Both the position numbers and the translations under genes were made by a program. Source: Synergistetes bacterium ADurb.Bin155 (lineage in GTDB: Bacteria; Synergistota; Synergistia; Synergistales; Thermovirgaceae). From it: DNA of 36,645 nt. The stretch covers positions 1-36,645 of the forward strand of contig MWDE01000020.1 of the NCBI GenBank assembly GCA_002070395.1, in the 5' to 3' direction. Shown one piece after another: positions 13,104 to 21,002 of this stretch. The notes beneath the pieces are model-generated. The model saw only the letters and a program-made list of their open reading frames with translations, did no database searches and was not told where the DNA came from. Position 1 is the first letter of the stretch, and every line of letters begins with the position of its first letter.

Positions 13104-14507
13104 ATGGCAAAGAAAACTGTTGCTAAGAAGAACAACGCAGCTCTTCCCGAGAAGCCATCGGCGGACGTGCTTGGAAAACACATCGGCTGCGTCTATTCCG
13201 GGTTGGGCGGAGCGGTCCTTGCGTCAGGATTTGCCATCCAGAATCCAGATCTGCTGGTGGCGGACTATGGAAAAATGCTTGCCGAGGATGACGCGGTATC
13301 TCCCGGATTGGAATTCCTGGCGTACAGCGTGGTCTCCCGTTTGGGAGAGTATCGGCACGAGAACGATGAGATCACGCAGTACGTGAAGCTCTGCCTGGAG
13401 CGCATCCATGGGACACTCCATCGCGCTATCCGTGATGCCCTTTCCTACTCTATCGCCTTCGGATACTCCGTGACGGAATTCACGCTGACCCAGGAGGACG
13501 GCCGGTGGCTCCTCTCCTCCCTGTCTCCGTACTGGCCCGAGGGCTGTAAGTTCAAGGTGGGGAAGAAGGAGGACAACAGCATCGACGTGTTGTCCATCGA
13601 ACAGAGCACGGATGGCATCACCGTGGACATTCCACGCTACAAGGCCATCGTCCTTCGTCATGGGTCAAGCATCTCCCCCTACGGGAAGTCTCGACTCAAG
13701 CTGTGCCATCGGTGGTGGAGGATCAAGGAACACGCTGCCCGGTGGTTTGCCATTGCCCTTGAGAAGTACACGCTCCCTCTCCTTTTGGGAAAGACCGAAT
13801 CGCCAGACGAAATGGAGGAAGCCCTCGAAAACCTCGCGGCAAAGAGTTCCCTCGTGGTGAGCCCAGCTGACTCTGTGGAAACCCTGGATAGGGGCGCTGG
13901 GACTGCTGCCTTCGAGGCTGCCATCGCCTTCCTGAACCGTTCCATATACCGCTCCATGTTCCTGCCTCCTCTCCTGATTGAGGGCGAGGCCGGGGGGTCC
14001 TACAGTCTCGGGCGCGTGCACTACGGGATTTTCTCAGACGCCTGTACGTGGATGGCTGCCGAGCTGGCGGAGGAGTTGGTGGAACAGCTCTGGCGCCCCT
14101 TGATTGTGTGGAATTTCGGGGAGCAGAATTCCTATGGGGTAATCCCTCTCGTGGACAACCGCACCCCTGACGAACGTTCTGCCATGGCAAGCGTCTTTGC
14201 CTCTGCCATTTCCTCTGGTGTGCTCTTCCCAGAGGAGGACGGGGAATGGATGCGCGAGCAGTTGGGTTTCCCCAAAGCGAGCGGAGAAACAGGCCCTGGG
14301 TTTCGCGTGAATCTGCTCCCGTCGCGACTCGGAAGAGAGAGCAAGGGCAAGGAGGAGGGGGGAGTAGAGCTGGATGGAAAACTTGAGCCTACTGGCACGC
14401 CACATAAGAAAACCGATGGAGGAGGCGATGCTGGAAAAACGTCTGAACCACGTGATGCACGGGGAACAGATAATCCAGCGCCTGGCCCGGAAGGTTTACC
14501 GGCATAA
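13104..14507 (+). CDS. Portal protein, DUF935 (Mu gp29-like)
   Basis: The 467-residue protein has hallmarks of the Mu-type portal family: an N-terminal VSRLGEYRHENDEITQYV region, AIRDALSYSIAFGYSVTEFTL, the IVLRHGSSISPYGKSRLKLCHRWWRIKEH block, and FLNRSIYRSMFLPPLL...GGSYSLGRVHYGIF near residue 300. It would form the dodecameric ring at the capsid vertex through which DNA passes. The last 45 residues (KLEPTGTPHKKTDGGGD...) are low-complexity, probably disordered, and their codons overlap the start of the next gene by 134 bases. Confidence 0.92.
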   Translation: MAKKTVAKKNNAALPEKPSADVLGKHIGCVYSGLGGAVLASGFAIQNPDLLVADYGKMLAEDDAVSPGLEFLAYSVVSRLGEYRHENDEITQYVKLCLERIHGTLHRAIRDALSYSIAFGYSVTEFTLTQEDGRWLLSSLSPYWPEGCKFKVGKKEDNSIDVLSIEQSTDGITVDIPRYKAIVLRHGSSISPYGKSRLKLCHRWWRIKEHAARWFAIALEKYTLPLLLGKTESPDEMEEALENLAAKSSLVVSPADSVETLDRGAGTAAFEAAIAFLNRSIYRSMFLPPLLIEGEAGGSYSLGRVHYGIFSDACTWMAAELAEELVEQLWRPLIVWNFGEQNSYGVIPLVDNRTPDERSAMASVFASAISSGVLFPEEDGEWMREQLGFPKASGETGPGFRVNLLPSRLGRESKGKEEGGVELDGKLEPTGTPHKKTDGGGDAGKTSEPRDARGTDNPAPGPEGLPA

Positions 14508-15330
14508 GGGAATTGTCGATGAATGGGAGCTCGCAGCAAAGAGATCGTTGACGACCTCGCGCGGAGCCCCCTTCGTGTTTCCCGAGATCTTCTTGCAGGC
14601 GCTTCGACAACTCCTGCGGGAGAGCGTGGCCCAGGGGCTTTGGGCTCTCTGTCGCGAGGCGGTAGACCTTTCTGCTGGGGCCGCCCTTCCATCTCGGATC
14701 TCGCGCATCAAGCGCCTAGGCGAAGGGGAAACGGAAGAGGACCTTGGCGCCTTGGGGGAGGCCCTTGTGGCGTACATCGACGGAGCGGAGATCCTGGCAA
14801 TTCCCCTTGGAATTGGGACCATCGCCGCCAATGCGTTAAGGGAGATCCGTGCGCGGACAGAAAAACGGCTTTCGACCAACGATGCGATCGCAGAGGAAGA
14901 GGACGAGGAGGAGAGGGCGGCACCCCGGAAAGACTCCTCCACGAAGCTCCTGCCAGCCATGATCGCCATCAACGAGGCGCGTAGGTTTTTCCAGTACGGG
15001 CGAATCCTCGGGGCTGCTCGCTCCGCAAGAAACGGATATGGAGACGCTGTTCGCTTTGAGGCCATCATCGACGAGAGGACCACCGAGACATGCATGTCTT
15101 TGGATGGAGTAACTCTCCGCATTGACGATCCGCGGGTTGCCGATATCACTCCGCCACTGCACGTTAACTGCCGATCCACGCTGGCCATTGTCCCAGGGTA
15201 CGAAGCGGATGCCTCCGCGATGGACAACGATTACGTGGACTCCTGCATCCGAAGCATCGACCAGGGGAGGGCTTCCTACGTAGAAGCCGCGCGCGCAGTG
15301 CATCGCGATGCGTTGTCTCTATATATGTAG
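14374..15330 (+). CDS. Minor head protein, MuF (Mu gp30-like)
   Basis: The 318-residue protein ends with a Phage_Mu_F domain. The diagnostic stretch runs from about residue 226: FEAIIDERTTETCMSLDGV, then DITPPLHVNCRSTLAIV at about 255-272. MuF proteins sit inside the head near the portal. No C-terminal toxin domain is fused here, unlike many MuF proteins. ATG 14374 (MENLSLLARHIRKP...) has GGAGGAGGGG about 12 bases upstream. An acidic linker (AEEEDEEERAAPRKD) precedes the MuF core. Confidence 0.88.
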   Translation: MENLSLLARHIRKPMEEAMLEKRLNHVMHGEQIIQRLARKVYRHKGIVDEWELAAKRSLTTSRGAPFVFPEIFLQALRQLLRESVAQGLWALCREAVDLSAGAALPSRISRIKRLGEGETEEDLGALGEALVAYIDGAEILAIPLGIGTIAANALREIRARTEKRLSTNDAIAEEEDEEERAAPRKDSSTKLLPAMIAINEARRFFQYGRILGAARSARNGYGDAVRFEAIIDERTTETCMSLDGVTLRIDDPRVADITPPLHVNCRSTLAIVPGYEADASAMDNDYVDSCIRSIDQGRASYVEAARAVHRDALSLYM

Positions 15331-15348
15331 CAAAGATTGAGGGAGGGT

Positions 15349-15579
15349 GTGATTCGGTTGCAGCAACACGCAAATTTGGTAGAAGCCTCTGTGTCTGTCC
15401 ACAAGTGGGCAGACCTTTTGCTTCGTGGGGAGCTGATCTTGGAAGACGAGATCCGTGAGTTAGGGGCTCCGGAGGAGGTGTGCCAGGAGCTGAACGAAAA
15501 GGCCGCCAGCCTGTACACGCAGTATGGAATCGTCGGAGTTTTCGCAACGGAAGAGGACGACGACGAAGAGGAGGGATAG
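15349..15579 (+). CDS. Hypothetical protein, 76 aa, acidic tail
   Basis: A small gene between the MuF protein and the protease gene, reading LQQHANLVEASVSVHKWADLL and ending in EEDDDEEEG. The start is unsure: GTG 15349 lies only 2 bases from GGGAGG, TTG 15358 lies 10-11 bases from it and TTG 15337 precedes it. The product is mostly helical with a strongly acidic C-terminus, a feature of some chaperone or scaffold partners. No family recognised. It ends 3 bases before the protease gene and is clearly co-transcribed. Confidence 0.65.
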   Translation: MIRLQQHANLVEASVSVHKWADLLLRGELILEDEIRELGAPEEVCQELNEKAASLYTQYGIVGVFATEEDDDEEEG

Positions 15580-15582
15580 CGC

Positions 15583-16644
15583 ATGAAATACTCGCTTCAA
15601 GGAGAGTTGCGCGGAGAAGGTGGGTTTGAGTTCTCTGAGGGGCCAGACCCCCAGATCTCCTACTGCATCCTACCCCACGCAGCGTTCTTTGATCGGAGAT
15701 ATGGCCACGTGGCCATTACTCCGGAAAAAACAAAAATGATGGCGGATAACTTCGACAAAGGTTATCCCCAGGGGTATAGGCCCCCGGTGAAGTTCGGACA
15801 CGGCGGGGATGCTCCCTCTCCTGGCGTGATTAGCAAGGCGCAAAGTCGCGGAGACGGGCTGTGGATCACGTTCTCCCTTGACGACGAGGCATTGGAGAGC
15901 GTCAAGAAGGGCCGCTTCCGGCACATGAGCGCCGAGTTCGTGGACGAGTACATGGACAAGGCAACGGGACAGGAAGTCGGAGCAGTTCTTGTAGGAGCCG
16001 CGCTAACGAACGCCCCAGCCCACCCGAGGGCCGGGGCGTTTCGCTTCTCCGATGAGGAGGGTGCTTGGCGGTACTTGGATGACCAAGAGGATGCTTCGGC
16101 ACCTCAGGCATCTCAGGAAGGGGTAATGAATAGCATGGATGTTAAGAAATTTGAGGAGCTTCAGGCTCGGATCGAGGAGCTTGAGCGCGTTTCGAAGGAC
16201 AAGGACAAGGCGCTTTCCGACGTGACGGCGGAAGCCCAGGCGCAGGCGGAGAAGGTCCGTCTTCTGTCTGACGAGGCCGCCCAGCTGCGTTCTGCCGTGG
16301 ATGCTCGAACGATGGCCATTGAGGCCCTGAAGCGCGAGCAGCGACGTGGGGAGATCCGCGCCTTTTCGGAGGAGTGGAAGGGTAAGGGCATCCCCCCCGT
16401 GGTCGTGGATCGGCTCGTGGCCTTCGTCGAACTGAACGACATGGCCGAGGTGAAGGCTCTGAGCGATGACGGTGGCACCGTCAGTGTGGATGTGCTGAAG
16501 GCCCTGAGCGATGTGTTTGCCGTTTTCCCGAAGGTCCCCATGGGCGCGCAGGGAAAACAGCCCTCGACGCAGAAGCTCTCCGAGGACGAAGACGCGCTGG
16601 TCGCCGGGATCGTTGCCCTGGCGAACGGCACTAGTGGGAAGTAG
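15583..16644 (+). CDS. Mu gpI-like capsid protease with scaffold domain
   Basis: The 353-residue protein combines an N-terminal protease domain (residues 1-165: GYRPPVKFGHGGDAP, GLWITFSLDDEALESVKKGRFRHMSAEF, GAALTNAPAHP), as in Mu gpI, with a C-terminal scaffold domain. The scaffold begins with a long coiled coil (about residues 185-265: FEELQARIEELERVSKDKDK...) and ends near ALVAGIVALANG. The protease trims the scaffold during head maturation. The histidine and serine of HGG and HMSAEF are candidate catalytic residues by analogy. An internal start at residue 182 probably makes free scaffold. Confidence 0.88.
   Translation: MKYSLQGELRGEGGFEFSEGPDPQISYCILPHAAFFDRRYGHVAITPEKTKMMADNFDKGYPQGYRPPVKFGHGGDAPSPGVISKAQSRGDGLWITFSLDDEALESVKKGRFRHMSAEFVDEYMDKATGQEVGAVLVGAALTNAPAHPRAGAFRFSDEEGAWRYLDDQEDASAPQASQEGVMNSMDVKKFEELQARIEELERVSKDKDKALSDVTAEAQAQAEKVRLLSDEAAQLRSAVDARTMAIEALKREQRRGEIRAFSEEWKGKGIPPVVVDRLVAFVELNDMAEVKALSDDGGTVSVDVLKALSDVFAVFPKVPMGAQGKQPSTQKLSEDEDALVAGIVALANGTSGK
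16126..16644 (+). CDS. Nested scaffold protein (internal start of protease gene)
   Basis: An in-frame ATG at 16126 (MNSMDVKKFEELQARI...) is preceded by GGAAGGGGTA, a good ribosome binding site, exactly at the junction between the protease and coiled-coil parts. It would yield a 172-residue free scaffold protein, as Mu gpZ is made from within gene I and lambda Nu3 from within gene C. The major product from this locus is likely to be this short form. Confidence 0.75.
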   Translation: MNSMDVKKFEELQARIEELERVSKDKDKALSDVTAEAQAQAEKVRLLSDEAAQLRSAVDARTMAIEALKREQRRGEIRAFSEEWKGKGIPPVVVDRLVAFVELNDMAEVKALSDDGGTVSVDVLKALSDVFAVFPKVPMGAQGKQPSTQKLSEDEDALVAGIVALANGTSGK

Positions 16645-16655
16645 AGGTGGTAGGC

Positions 16656-17096
16656 ATGGGAATTCCGCGAGTAGTGAAGGTTGGGCAGTCCGCGGTTCTT
16701 GATCCTCTCGTGCTGAGTGGTCCTCAAGGGACCTTCGAGCGAGTGGTCTCGATTGATAACAGCGGCGGCGGGGCGGATCTTTCGGTCTTGCGCGGAGAGA
16801 TCTTGGTACAACAGGCGGATGGAGACTTCATCCCTCTGACGTTGGCGACGCTGGCTGATGCCATCACGAACGCCACCACGCTCCCCGTGGTGGTCTTCTC
16901 CGAAGACGCCAATCTGACTGTGACTGCTGCGACCAAGGGCTCCGGCGTTGCTGTCTTCAAGGGCGTGGTGGACGCTTCCAAGCTCGTGCTGGGGGGGGTA
17001 CCCCTCTCCGATTCCTCGATTACCGCCACCCAGCGTCTTCAGATTACCGCCCTGCTCCACGCCGGGGGCATCGATGCTACCGTGTCCGTGGGCTAG
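16656..17096 (+). CDS. Probable head decoration protein, 146 aa
   Basis: This gene lies between the protease/scaffold and capsid genes, the usual position of the lambda gpD-type decoration protein. The product (MGIPRVVKVGQSAVLD...) is small, glycine- and valine-rich and beta-structured. Its ending (ATQRLQITALLHAGGIDATV) resembles the C-terminal helix of head-stabilising proteins. The middle (VLRGEILVQQADGDFIPL) is consistent with the gpD-like fold. AGAGGTGG lies 5 bases before the ATG. No diagnostic motif exists, so position carries much of the call. Confidence 0.7.
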   Translation: MGIPRVVKVGQSAVLDPLVLSGPQGTFERVVSIDNSGGGADLSVLRGEILVQQADGDFIPLTLATLADAITNATTLPVVVFSEDANLTVTAATKGSGVAVFKGVVDASKLVLGGVPLSDSSITATQRLQITALLHAGGIDATVSVG

Positions 17097-17127
17097 GCCC
17101 TAGTGTCTGTTTTGGAGGAGATATAGC

Positions 17128-18183
17128 ATGAATGAACTTGATATGTTTACCCCGCGAGTACTCACGTCTGCCGTTGAGCTGATCAAGCCTGATCCTCGAT
17201 ATCTGACGGAGCTCTTCGCCAACGCGAACTCCCCTGTCCTGTCGCCTACGGAAGAGGTCCTCTTCGACGTCGTGACGGGGCGGTATGATCTCGCCCCTAT
17301 GGGTTTCCCTGGAGACCCCGCTTCGGTGGCCAACTACTCTGAGAGCATCGAAACGAAGACCGTGGTGCCTCCGCAGATCCTCCTGGATCAGCCTATCAGC
17401 GCCCGAGACGTGAATCGTGCTCGCTCTGCTGGGCAGGCCACGATGGTCACCGGCAACGCTGCCGGAGCCTCCCTCGTGGTCCGCGCCTTCCAGGACATGG
17501 TCCAGCGGAAGCAGAAGAACTTGGTGAACTCCATTGAGCGCCGCGTGGAGTGGATGATCTCCAAGGTGCTGTCCACGGGGAAAATCGAGTACACCAACCC
17601 GCACACGGGGCGCAGAGTCGATATCGACTTCAGCGTGCCGGACGGGAACAAATTCACGGCGGCAGAGCTGTGGTCGGCCGACACCACGGACGTCTTCACG
17701 CAGCTCTACCAGTGGAGTCAGATGTTCGTGCGGCTGAATGGGATTTCTCCGACGACGTTCATCTGCGGCAGTAACGCAGCCACGGCCCTGCTGAAGAACA
17801 AGAGCATCCGCGACTGGCTGAAGACCACCCAGGGCTCCGTGATCAACTTCTCCCCGACCGTGGGCAACAACGGAGTGAATCGTCTTCTGACGGTGAGCAA
17901 CGTGGGGACCATCGTGTCCTACGGGGCGGAGTACACGGATGGAGGATCGACGGGCAAGTACATTCCTGACGACTACTTGATCATCACGGTTCCCTCGGCG
18001 TACCGGTTCTACTACGGGGCCATCTCGGACTTCGATCTTGGAGACAACCCGCTCTTTATGGGCCGGTTTTTCTCGAAGCAGAAAACCTCCGAGGACGGCA
18101 AGACCCGTCATCTCTATGTCCAGAGCAACCCGCTTCCTGTTCTGGAAAAGAGTGCGGCGTTGATGATCATTAAGGTGGTATAG
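17128..18183 (+). CDS. Major capsid protein, lambda gpE type
   Basis: The 351-residue protein resembles the phage capsid E family: N-terminal FTPRVLTSAVELIKPDPRYL, then EEVLFDVVTGRYDLAPM, the long central helix region around AFQDMVQRKQKNLVNSIERR, and a C-terminal half ending RHLYVQSNPLPVLEKS. This is the shell protein built around the scaffold. GGAGGAGATATAGC precedes the ATG. It is the last gene before the terminator at 18199, so the transcript level may drop after the capsid gene. Confidence 0.93.
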   Translation: MNELDMFTPRVLTSAVELIKPDPRYLTELFANANSPVLSPTEEVLFDVVTGRYDLAPMGFPGDPASVANYSESIETKTVVPPQILLDQPISARDVNRARSAGQATMVTGNAAGASLVVRAFQDMVQRKQKNLVNSIERRVEWMISKVLSTGKIEYTNPHTGRRVDIDFSVPDGNKFTAAELWSADTTDVFTQLYQWSQMFVRLNGISPTTFICGSNAATALLKNKSIRDWLKTTQGSVINFSPTVGNNGVNRLLTVSNVGTIVSYGAEYTDGGSTGKYIPDDYLIITVPSAYRFYYGAISDFDLGDNPLFMGRFFSKQKTSEDGKTRHLYVQSNPLPVLEKSAALMIIKVV

Positions 18184-18198
18184 CCACCGATTGACTTC

Positions 18199-18228
18199 GA
18201 GGGGGTGCTTCGGCATCCCCTCATTTTT
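18199..18228 (+). terminator. UUCG terminator after the capsid gene
   Basis: A 10-bp stem GAGGGGGTGC (18199-18208) / GCATCCCCTC (18213-18222) with a TTCG loop, then ATTTTT. It separates the head operon from connector and tail genes; partial read-through is likely since no promoter is visible in the 18 bases before the next ATG. Confidence 0.88.
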
Positions 18229-18246
18229 GCATATTGAGGTGGAGCC

Positions 18247-18678
18247 ATGTATTGCTCCGTGTCAGACGTGGAGTCCGAGCTGTACCTTCCCGTGTTGAAA
18301 CAGATGCAAACAGCGTGGGGTGCTGGGTACGAAACGGCGGTCCTTGCCCAAATCGAAACGGCGGAGTGCTACATCGATTCAATGCTGGCTGGGTCGTTCG
18401 AAACTCCCTTCAAGTTCCAGAGGCCAGAGGACGTTCCTAAGGCTCTGCGCGTGTGCTGCCAGAAATTCGCCGCCTTCGGAATCGTGGCGCGGTTCTCCGA
18501 GAAGGAGGATATCGTGGCAGACAGGCGGACGGATGCCGAAAGCATGTTGATGGCGTTCCTTTCGTCTGGGCGAATCCCTGGAATGCCTGATGACGGGAAG
18601 GGCGGGGATGCGAAGGGGAAGATCCGATGGAAGTCTTCGCAGGAGGTTTTCACAGATAAGGAGTTTGAGAAATGGTGA
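18247..18678 (+). CDS. Head-tail connector, DUF1320 (Mu gp36-like)
   Basis: The 143-residue protein starts MYCSVSDVESELYLPVLKQ and shows the gp36/DUF1320 layout: an early helix pair (ETAVLAQIETAECYIDSML), FQRPEDVPKALRVCCQKFAAFGI, an ARFSEKEDIVADRRTDAESML stretch, and a C-terminal FTDKEFEKW. Family members occur just after the capsid gene in Mu-like phages and act as head-completion or connector proteins. The stop overlaps the next start by 7 bases. Confidence 0.85.
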   Translation: MYCSVSDVESELYLPVLKQMQTAWGAGYETAVLAQIETAECYIDSMLAGSFETPFKFQRPEDVPKALRVCCQKFAAFGIVARFSEKEDIVADRRTDAESMLMAFLSSGRIPGMPDDGKGGDAKGKIRWKSSQEVFTDKEFEKW

Positions 18679-19124
18679 CCTCATCTAGCGGGATCAAAGA
18701 AACGATAGACCGCCTGCGAGGCTTGACGCGCAGGGAGCTCCTTGAGGCTGCCTGGCGCGAATGGGGGAACTACAAGGGCAAGAAGATCCAAGAGTATTTC
18801 GATACCGAGGCGGACCCGCGGGGGAACCGGTGGCACGACCTTTCCCCGTACACGTGGGCAAGGAAGAAGAGCTCAAAAATCCTCACGGAGACCGGGGCGC
18901 TTCGGAAGTCGATTCGCTTCGAGCCCAAGGGCGGAGTTGTGTTCATCAAATCCGACATTGCCTACGCCAGGACACACAACTTCGGCAGCGCGGCGAAACA
19001 CATTCCCCAGCGCGAGTTTGTGGGGTTCACCGAAGAGGATCGCAAGGTGGCGGAAGAGATCTTCCGGCGTGTCCTTCGGGAATCCTTCAGCGCGGGGAGC
19101 TTTGCTGTGAGGGAAAACAGATGA
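18672..19124 (+). CDS. Virion morphogenesis protein, gpG/Phage_tail_S-like
   Basis: The 150-residue protein carries the family's ALRKSIRFEPKG...AYARTHNFG...IPQREFVGFTEEDRKVAEEI pattern (about residues 74-135), seen in Mu gpG and P2 gpS proteins that complete the tail or join it to the head. Upstream WHDLSPYTWARKK is also typical. The gene overlaps the previous one by 7 bases and the next by 4. Confidence 0.88.
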   Translation: MVTSSSGIKETIDRLRGLTRRELLEAAWREWGNYKGKKIQEYFDTEADPRGNRWHDLSPYTWARKKSSKILTETGALRKSIRFEPKGGVVFIKSDIAYARTHNFGSAAKHIPQREFVGFTEEDRKVAEEIFRRVLRESFSAGSFAVRENR

Positions 19125-19540
19125 GCGCCGTCCCCTTCGAAAGCGCTGCCATGTTCCTCCTAGACGCGCTGGACAGCTCTTCAGCATCCAGCATGTCCAT
19201 GGACCTCTTCGGGCTCCCACTGAAATTCTCCCTGTCCATCCAGGACGCCAGTGTCCCCGGAGGGACCATTTCCCTGAGTTCCGGCGTTGTCGAAGAGCGA
19301 GTCACCCTTCACGGCGACGTGTCCTTTTCGGTGGACATTGGGCTCCCCGTGGTGGGAGAAAATGCCATGCTTGTTTGCGCGAGGTTTGCAGGCACGGTCA
19401 TCGAAGAGCTCCTGAGAGCTCCTCGCGCAAGGTCACATTATGTGAGGAATGCGAGCCTCGGCGGCATCCTTGAAAGAGGCACACCAACAGGAGCTGTCCC
19501 ATTATGGGAAATCCGTTTAGGCGTGTCAGTATCCATGTGA
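19121..19540 (+). CDS. Probable tail terminator protein, 139 aa
   Basis: The ATG overlaps the previous stop (ATGA). Protein MSAVPFESAAMFLLDALDS... lies exactly where long-tailed phages encode the tail terminator, between the connector/completion protein and the tail tube. Composition (beta-rich, central VFGL-type strands, ending LGVSVSM) does not contradict this, but no motif confirms it. Alternative: another small connector protein. Confidence 0.6.
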   Translation: MSAVPFESAAMFLLDALDSSSASSMSMDLFGLPLKFSLSIQDASVPGGTISLSSGVVEERVTLHGDVSFSVDIGLPVVGENAMLVCARFAGTVIEELLRAPRARSHYVRNASLGGILERGTPTGAVPLWEIRLGVSVSM

Positions 19541-19552
19541 GGAGAGTGCGCA

Positions 19553-20509
19553 ATGGGAACGAACGTACGCAACCCGAATAGCATCCTGATGGGCACCGGC
19601 ATTCTGTACGTCGGTGGAATGAACGTGGGGCAGCTGACCGGGGATGTGGTAGTGGACCTGGGCACCGAGGAATACAAGATCGAAGCTGGGTTCCCTCGGG
19701 CCACGATTAAGAAGTACATCATCAAGGAGCCCTCTACCATCTCTGCCGCCATGTTGGAGGTGGACCCTGCCGTTCTGGCAGTCCTCTTCCCTCGTTTCAC
19801 GGCAGCATCTGAGGCATCTGGAACGGTTGTCGTGCCTACGGAACACGTGGGTGCGATCAGTTCTACGGCTTGGCGTGGGCTCACGCACCGGAACGTCCTG
19901 ACGGCGGGCTTCTCGTTGTCCAAGGGAAGCGTCATCTCTGTGGCGGCGAATCCTGGGGATACCGTGGTAAACGTGGCGAACTCCTCGGGATTTACGGCGG
20001 GAGACTCGGTGACACTGGCCGGTGGTGGCAAAACCGAAACGAAGACAGTGGCCTCCGTCCAGGTTTCTGCCAAGACCATCACGATCAGCGCCGGGCTCAC
20101 CAATGGGTATTCCCTTGGCGCCACGGTGTCAAATGGGACCGATGCGCTGACCATCACGACAGATTATCTGGTGAACCCCCTTGATGGGCAGGTTCTTCGC
20201 GTTGAGGGGAGTTCCGCCCTTCTTGAGGGTGACACCGTGGTGGCGTCGTATTCGTATACACAGCAGGCCAGCCGGTCTCTGTCTTTCGGTGGCAAGATCT
20301 CCTCGGAGAAATTCCCCATTGTCTTCGAACATGAGCGGGATGACGGGGTAAAGGTAGTCGTTGAGCTTTACAGCGGACAGCTCGCGGGGAATCTGGCAAT
20401 TCCTTTCTCCGACGGCAAGGAAACGGTTGTGGGTGTTGTCATCGAAGGGACCGCCGATTCGAGTCGTGCCAAGGGCGACCAGATCGGTCGGATCTCGTGG
20501 GTAGGGTAG
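19553..20509 (+). CDS. Major tail tube protein with inserted domain
   Basis: The 318-residue protein begins with the tube-family pattern (NPNSILMGTGILYVGGMNVGQL, EYKIEAGFPRATIKKYI) and ends with a typical domain (EHERDDGVKVVVELYSGQL...RISWVG). Between about residues 128 and 185 it carries an extra beta-rich segment (NPGDTVVNVANSSGFTAGDSV, KTITISAGLTNGYSLG). That segment is probably displayed on the outside of the tail and accounts for a size well above simple tube proteins. Only one tail-body gene occurs here and no sheath gene, which predicts a non-contractile tail. Confidence 0.85.
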   Translation: MGTNVRNPNSILMGTGILYVGGMNVGQLTGDVVVDLGTEEYKIEAGFPRATIKKYIIKEPSTISAAMLEVDPAVLAVLFPRFTAASEASGTVVVPTEHVGAISSTAWRGLTHRNVLTAGFSLSKGSVISVAANPGDTVVNVANSSGFTAGDSVTLAGGGKTETKTVASVQVSAKTITISAGLTNGYSLGATVSNGTDALTITTDYLVNPLDGQVLRVEGSSALLEGDTVVASYSYTQQASRSLSFGGKISSEKFPIVFEHERDDGVKVVVELYSGQLAGNLAIPFSDGKETVVGVVIEGTADSSRAKGDQIGRISWVG

Positions 20510-20534
20510 TTTAACAGAGGGGAGGCGCCGCAAC

Positions 20535-21002
20535 ATGCTCAAAATCATGAGACCCTCGCGCGTGGCCGTGGAGATCTTCGGGAAGGAATACGACCTCCGA
20601 CGGCTTTCGTTGGGGGATGTCATGGATATGGCGGACACGTTTGCTCCTGTCATTTCCGCAGCAGGGGAGACGTTAGCTGCCTTTCTCCAGCTAAAGGCAA
20701 ACCCTGGGAGCACGAAGGGGCTGGATCCCACGGTTCTCAGTAATGCCATTCTCACCGCTATTCATGGATGCAATGACGGGTTCAGGGAGGTGTTGCGGCG
20801 GTCCTTCCCGGATTTTTCCGACTGGGGCGCTGTGGACTTCTCCTCCAGTGTGGAGCTCCTCAATGTCGTGTGGGAAACGAACGACGTCAGGGGCATCTGG
20901 GAAAATTTTTTCACGAAGGTGCGGGAAGCGATAGCAAAGGGGGCGGCTCTCGCTCCCGAGAAGACGACTCCCGCACGGAGGACCAAAGGTACGCAGCGAT
21001 AG
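20535..21002 (+). CDS. Tail assembly chaperone, short form (gpG-like)
   Basis: The 155-residue protein (MLKIMRPSRVAVEIFGKEYDL...) has the helical profile of tail chaperones (LSLGDVMDMADTFAPVI, LSNAILTAIHGCNDGFREVL). It lies between tube and tape measure, the invariant place for lambda gpG/gpGT pairs. The final 30 residues (AIAKGAALAPEKTTPARRTKGTQR) are translated only when no frameshift occurs. It binds and solubilises the tape measure during tail assembly. Confidence 0.85.
   Translation: MLKIMRPSRVAVEIFGKEYDLRRLSLGDVMDMADTFAPVISAAGETLAAFLQLKANPGSTKGLDPTVLSNAILTAIHGCNDGFREVLRRSFPDFSDWGAVDFSSSVELLNVVWETNDVRGIWENFFTKVREAIAKGAALAPEKTTPARRTKGTQR

Noticed and set aside
17077..18216. Minus-strand open frame of 379 codons
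   Set aside because: It is the antisense shadow of the major capsid gene; long antisense frames are common in GC-rich DNA.
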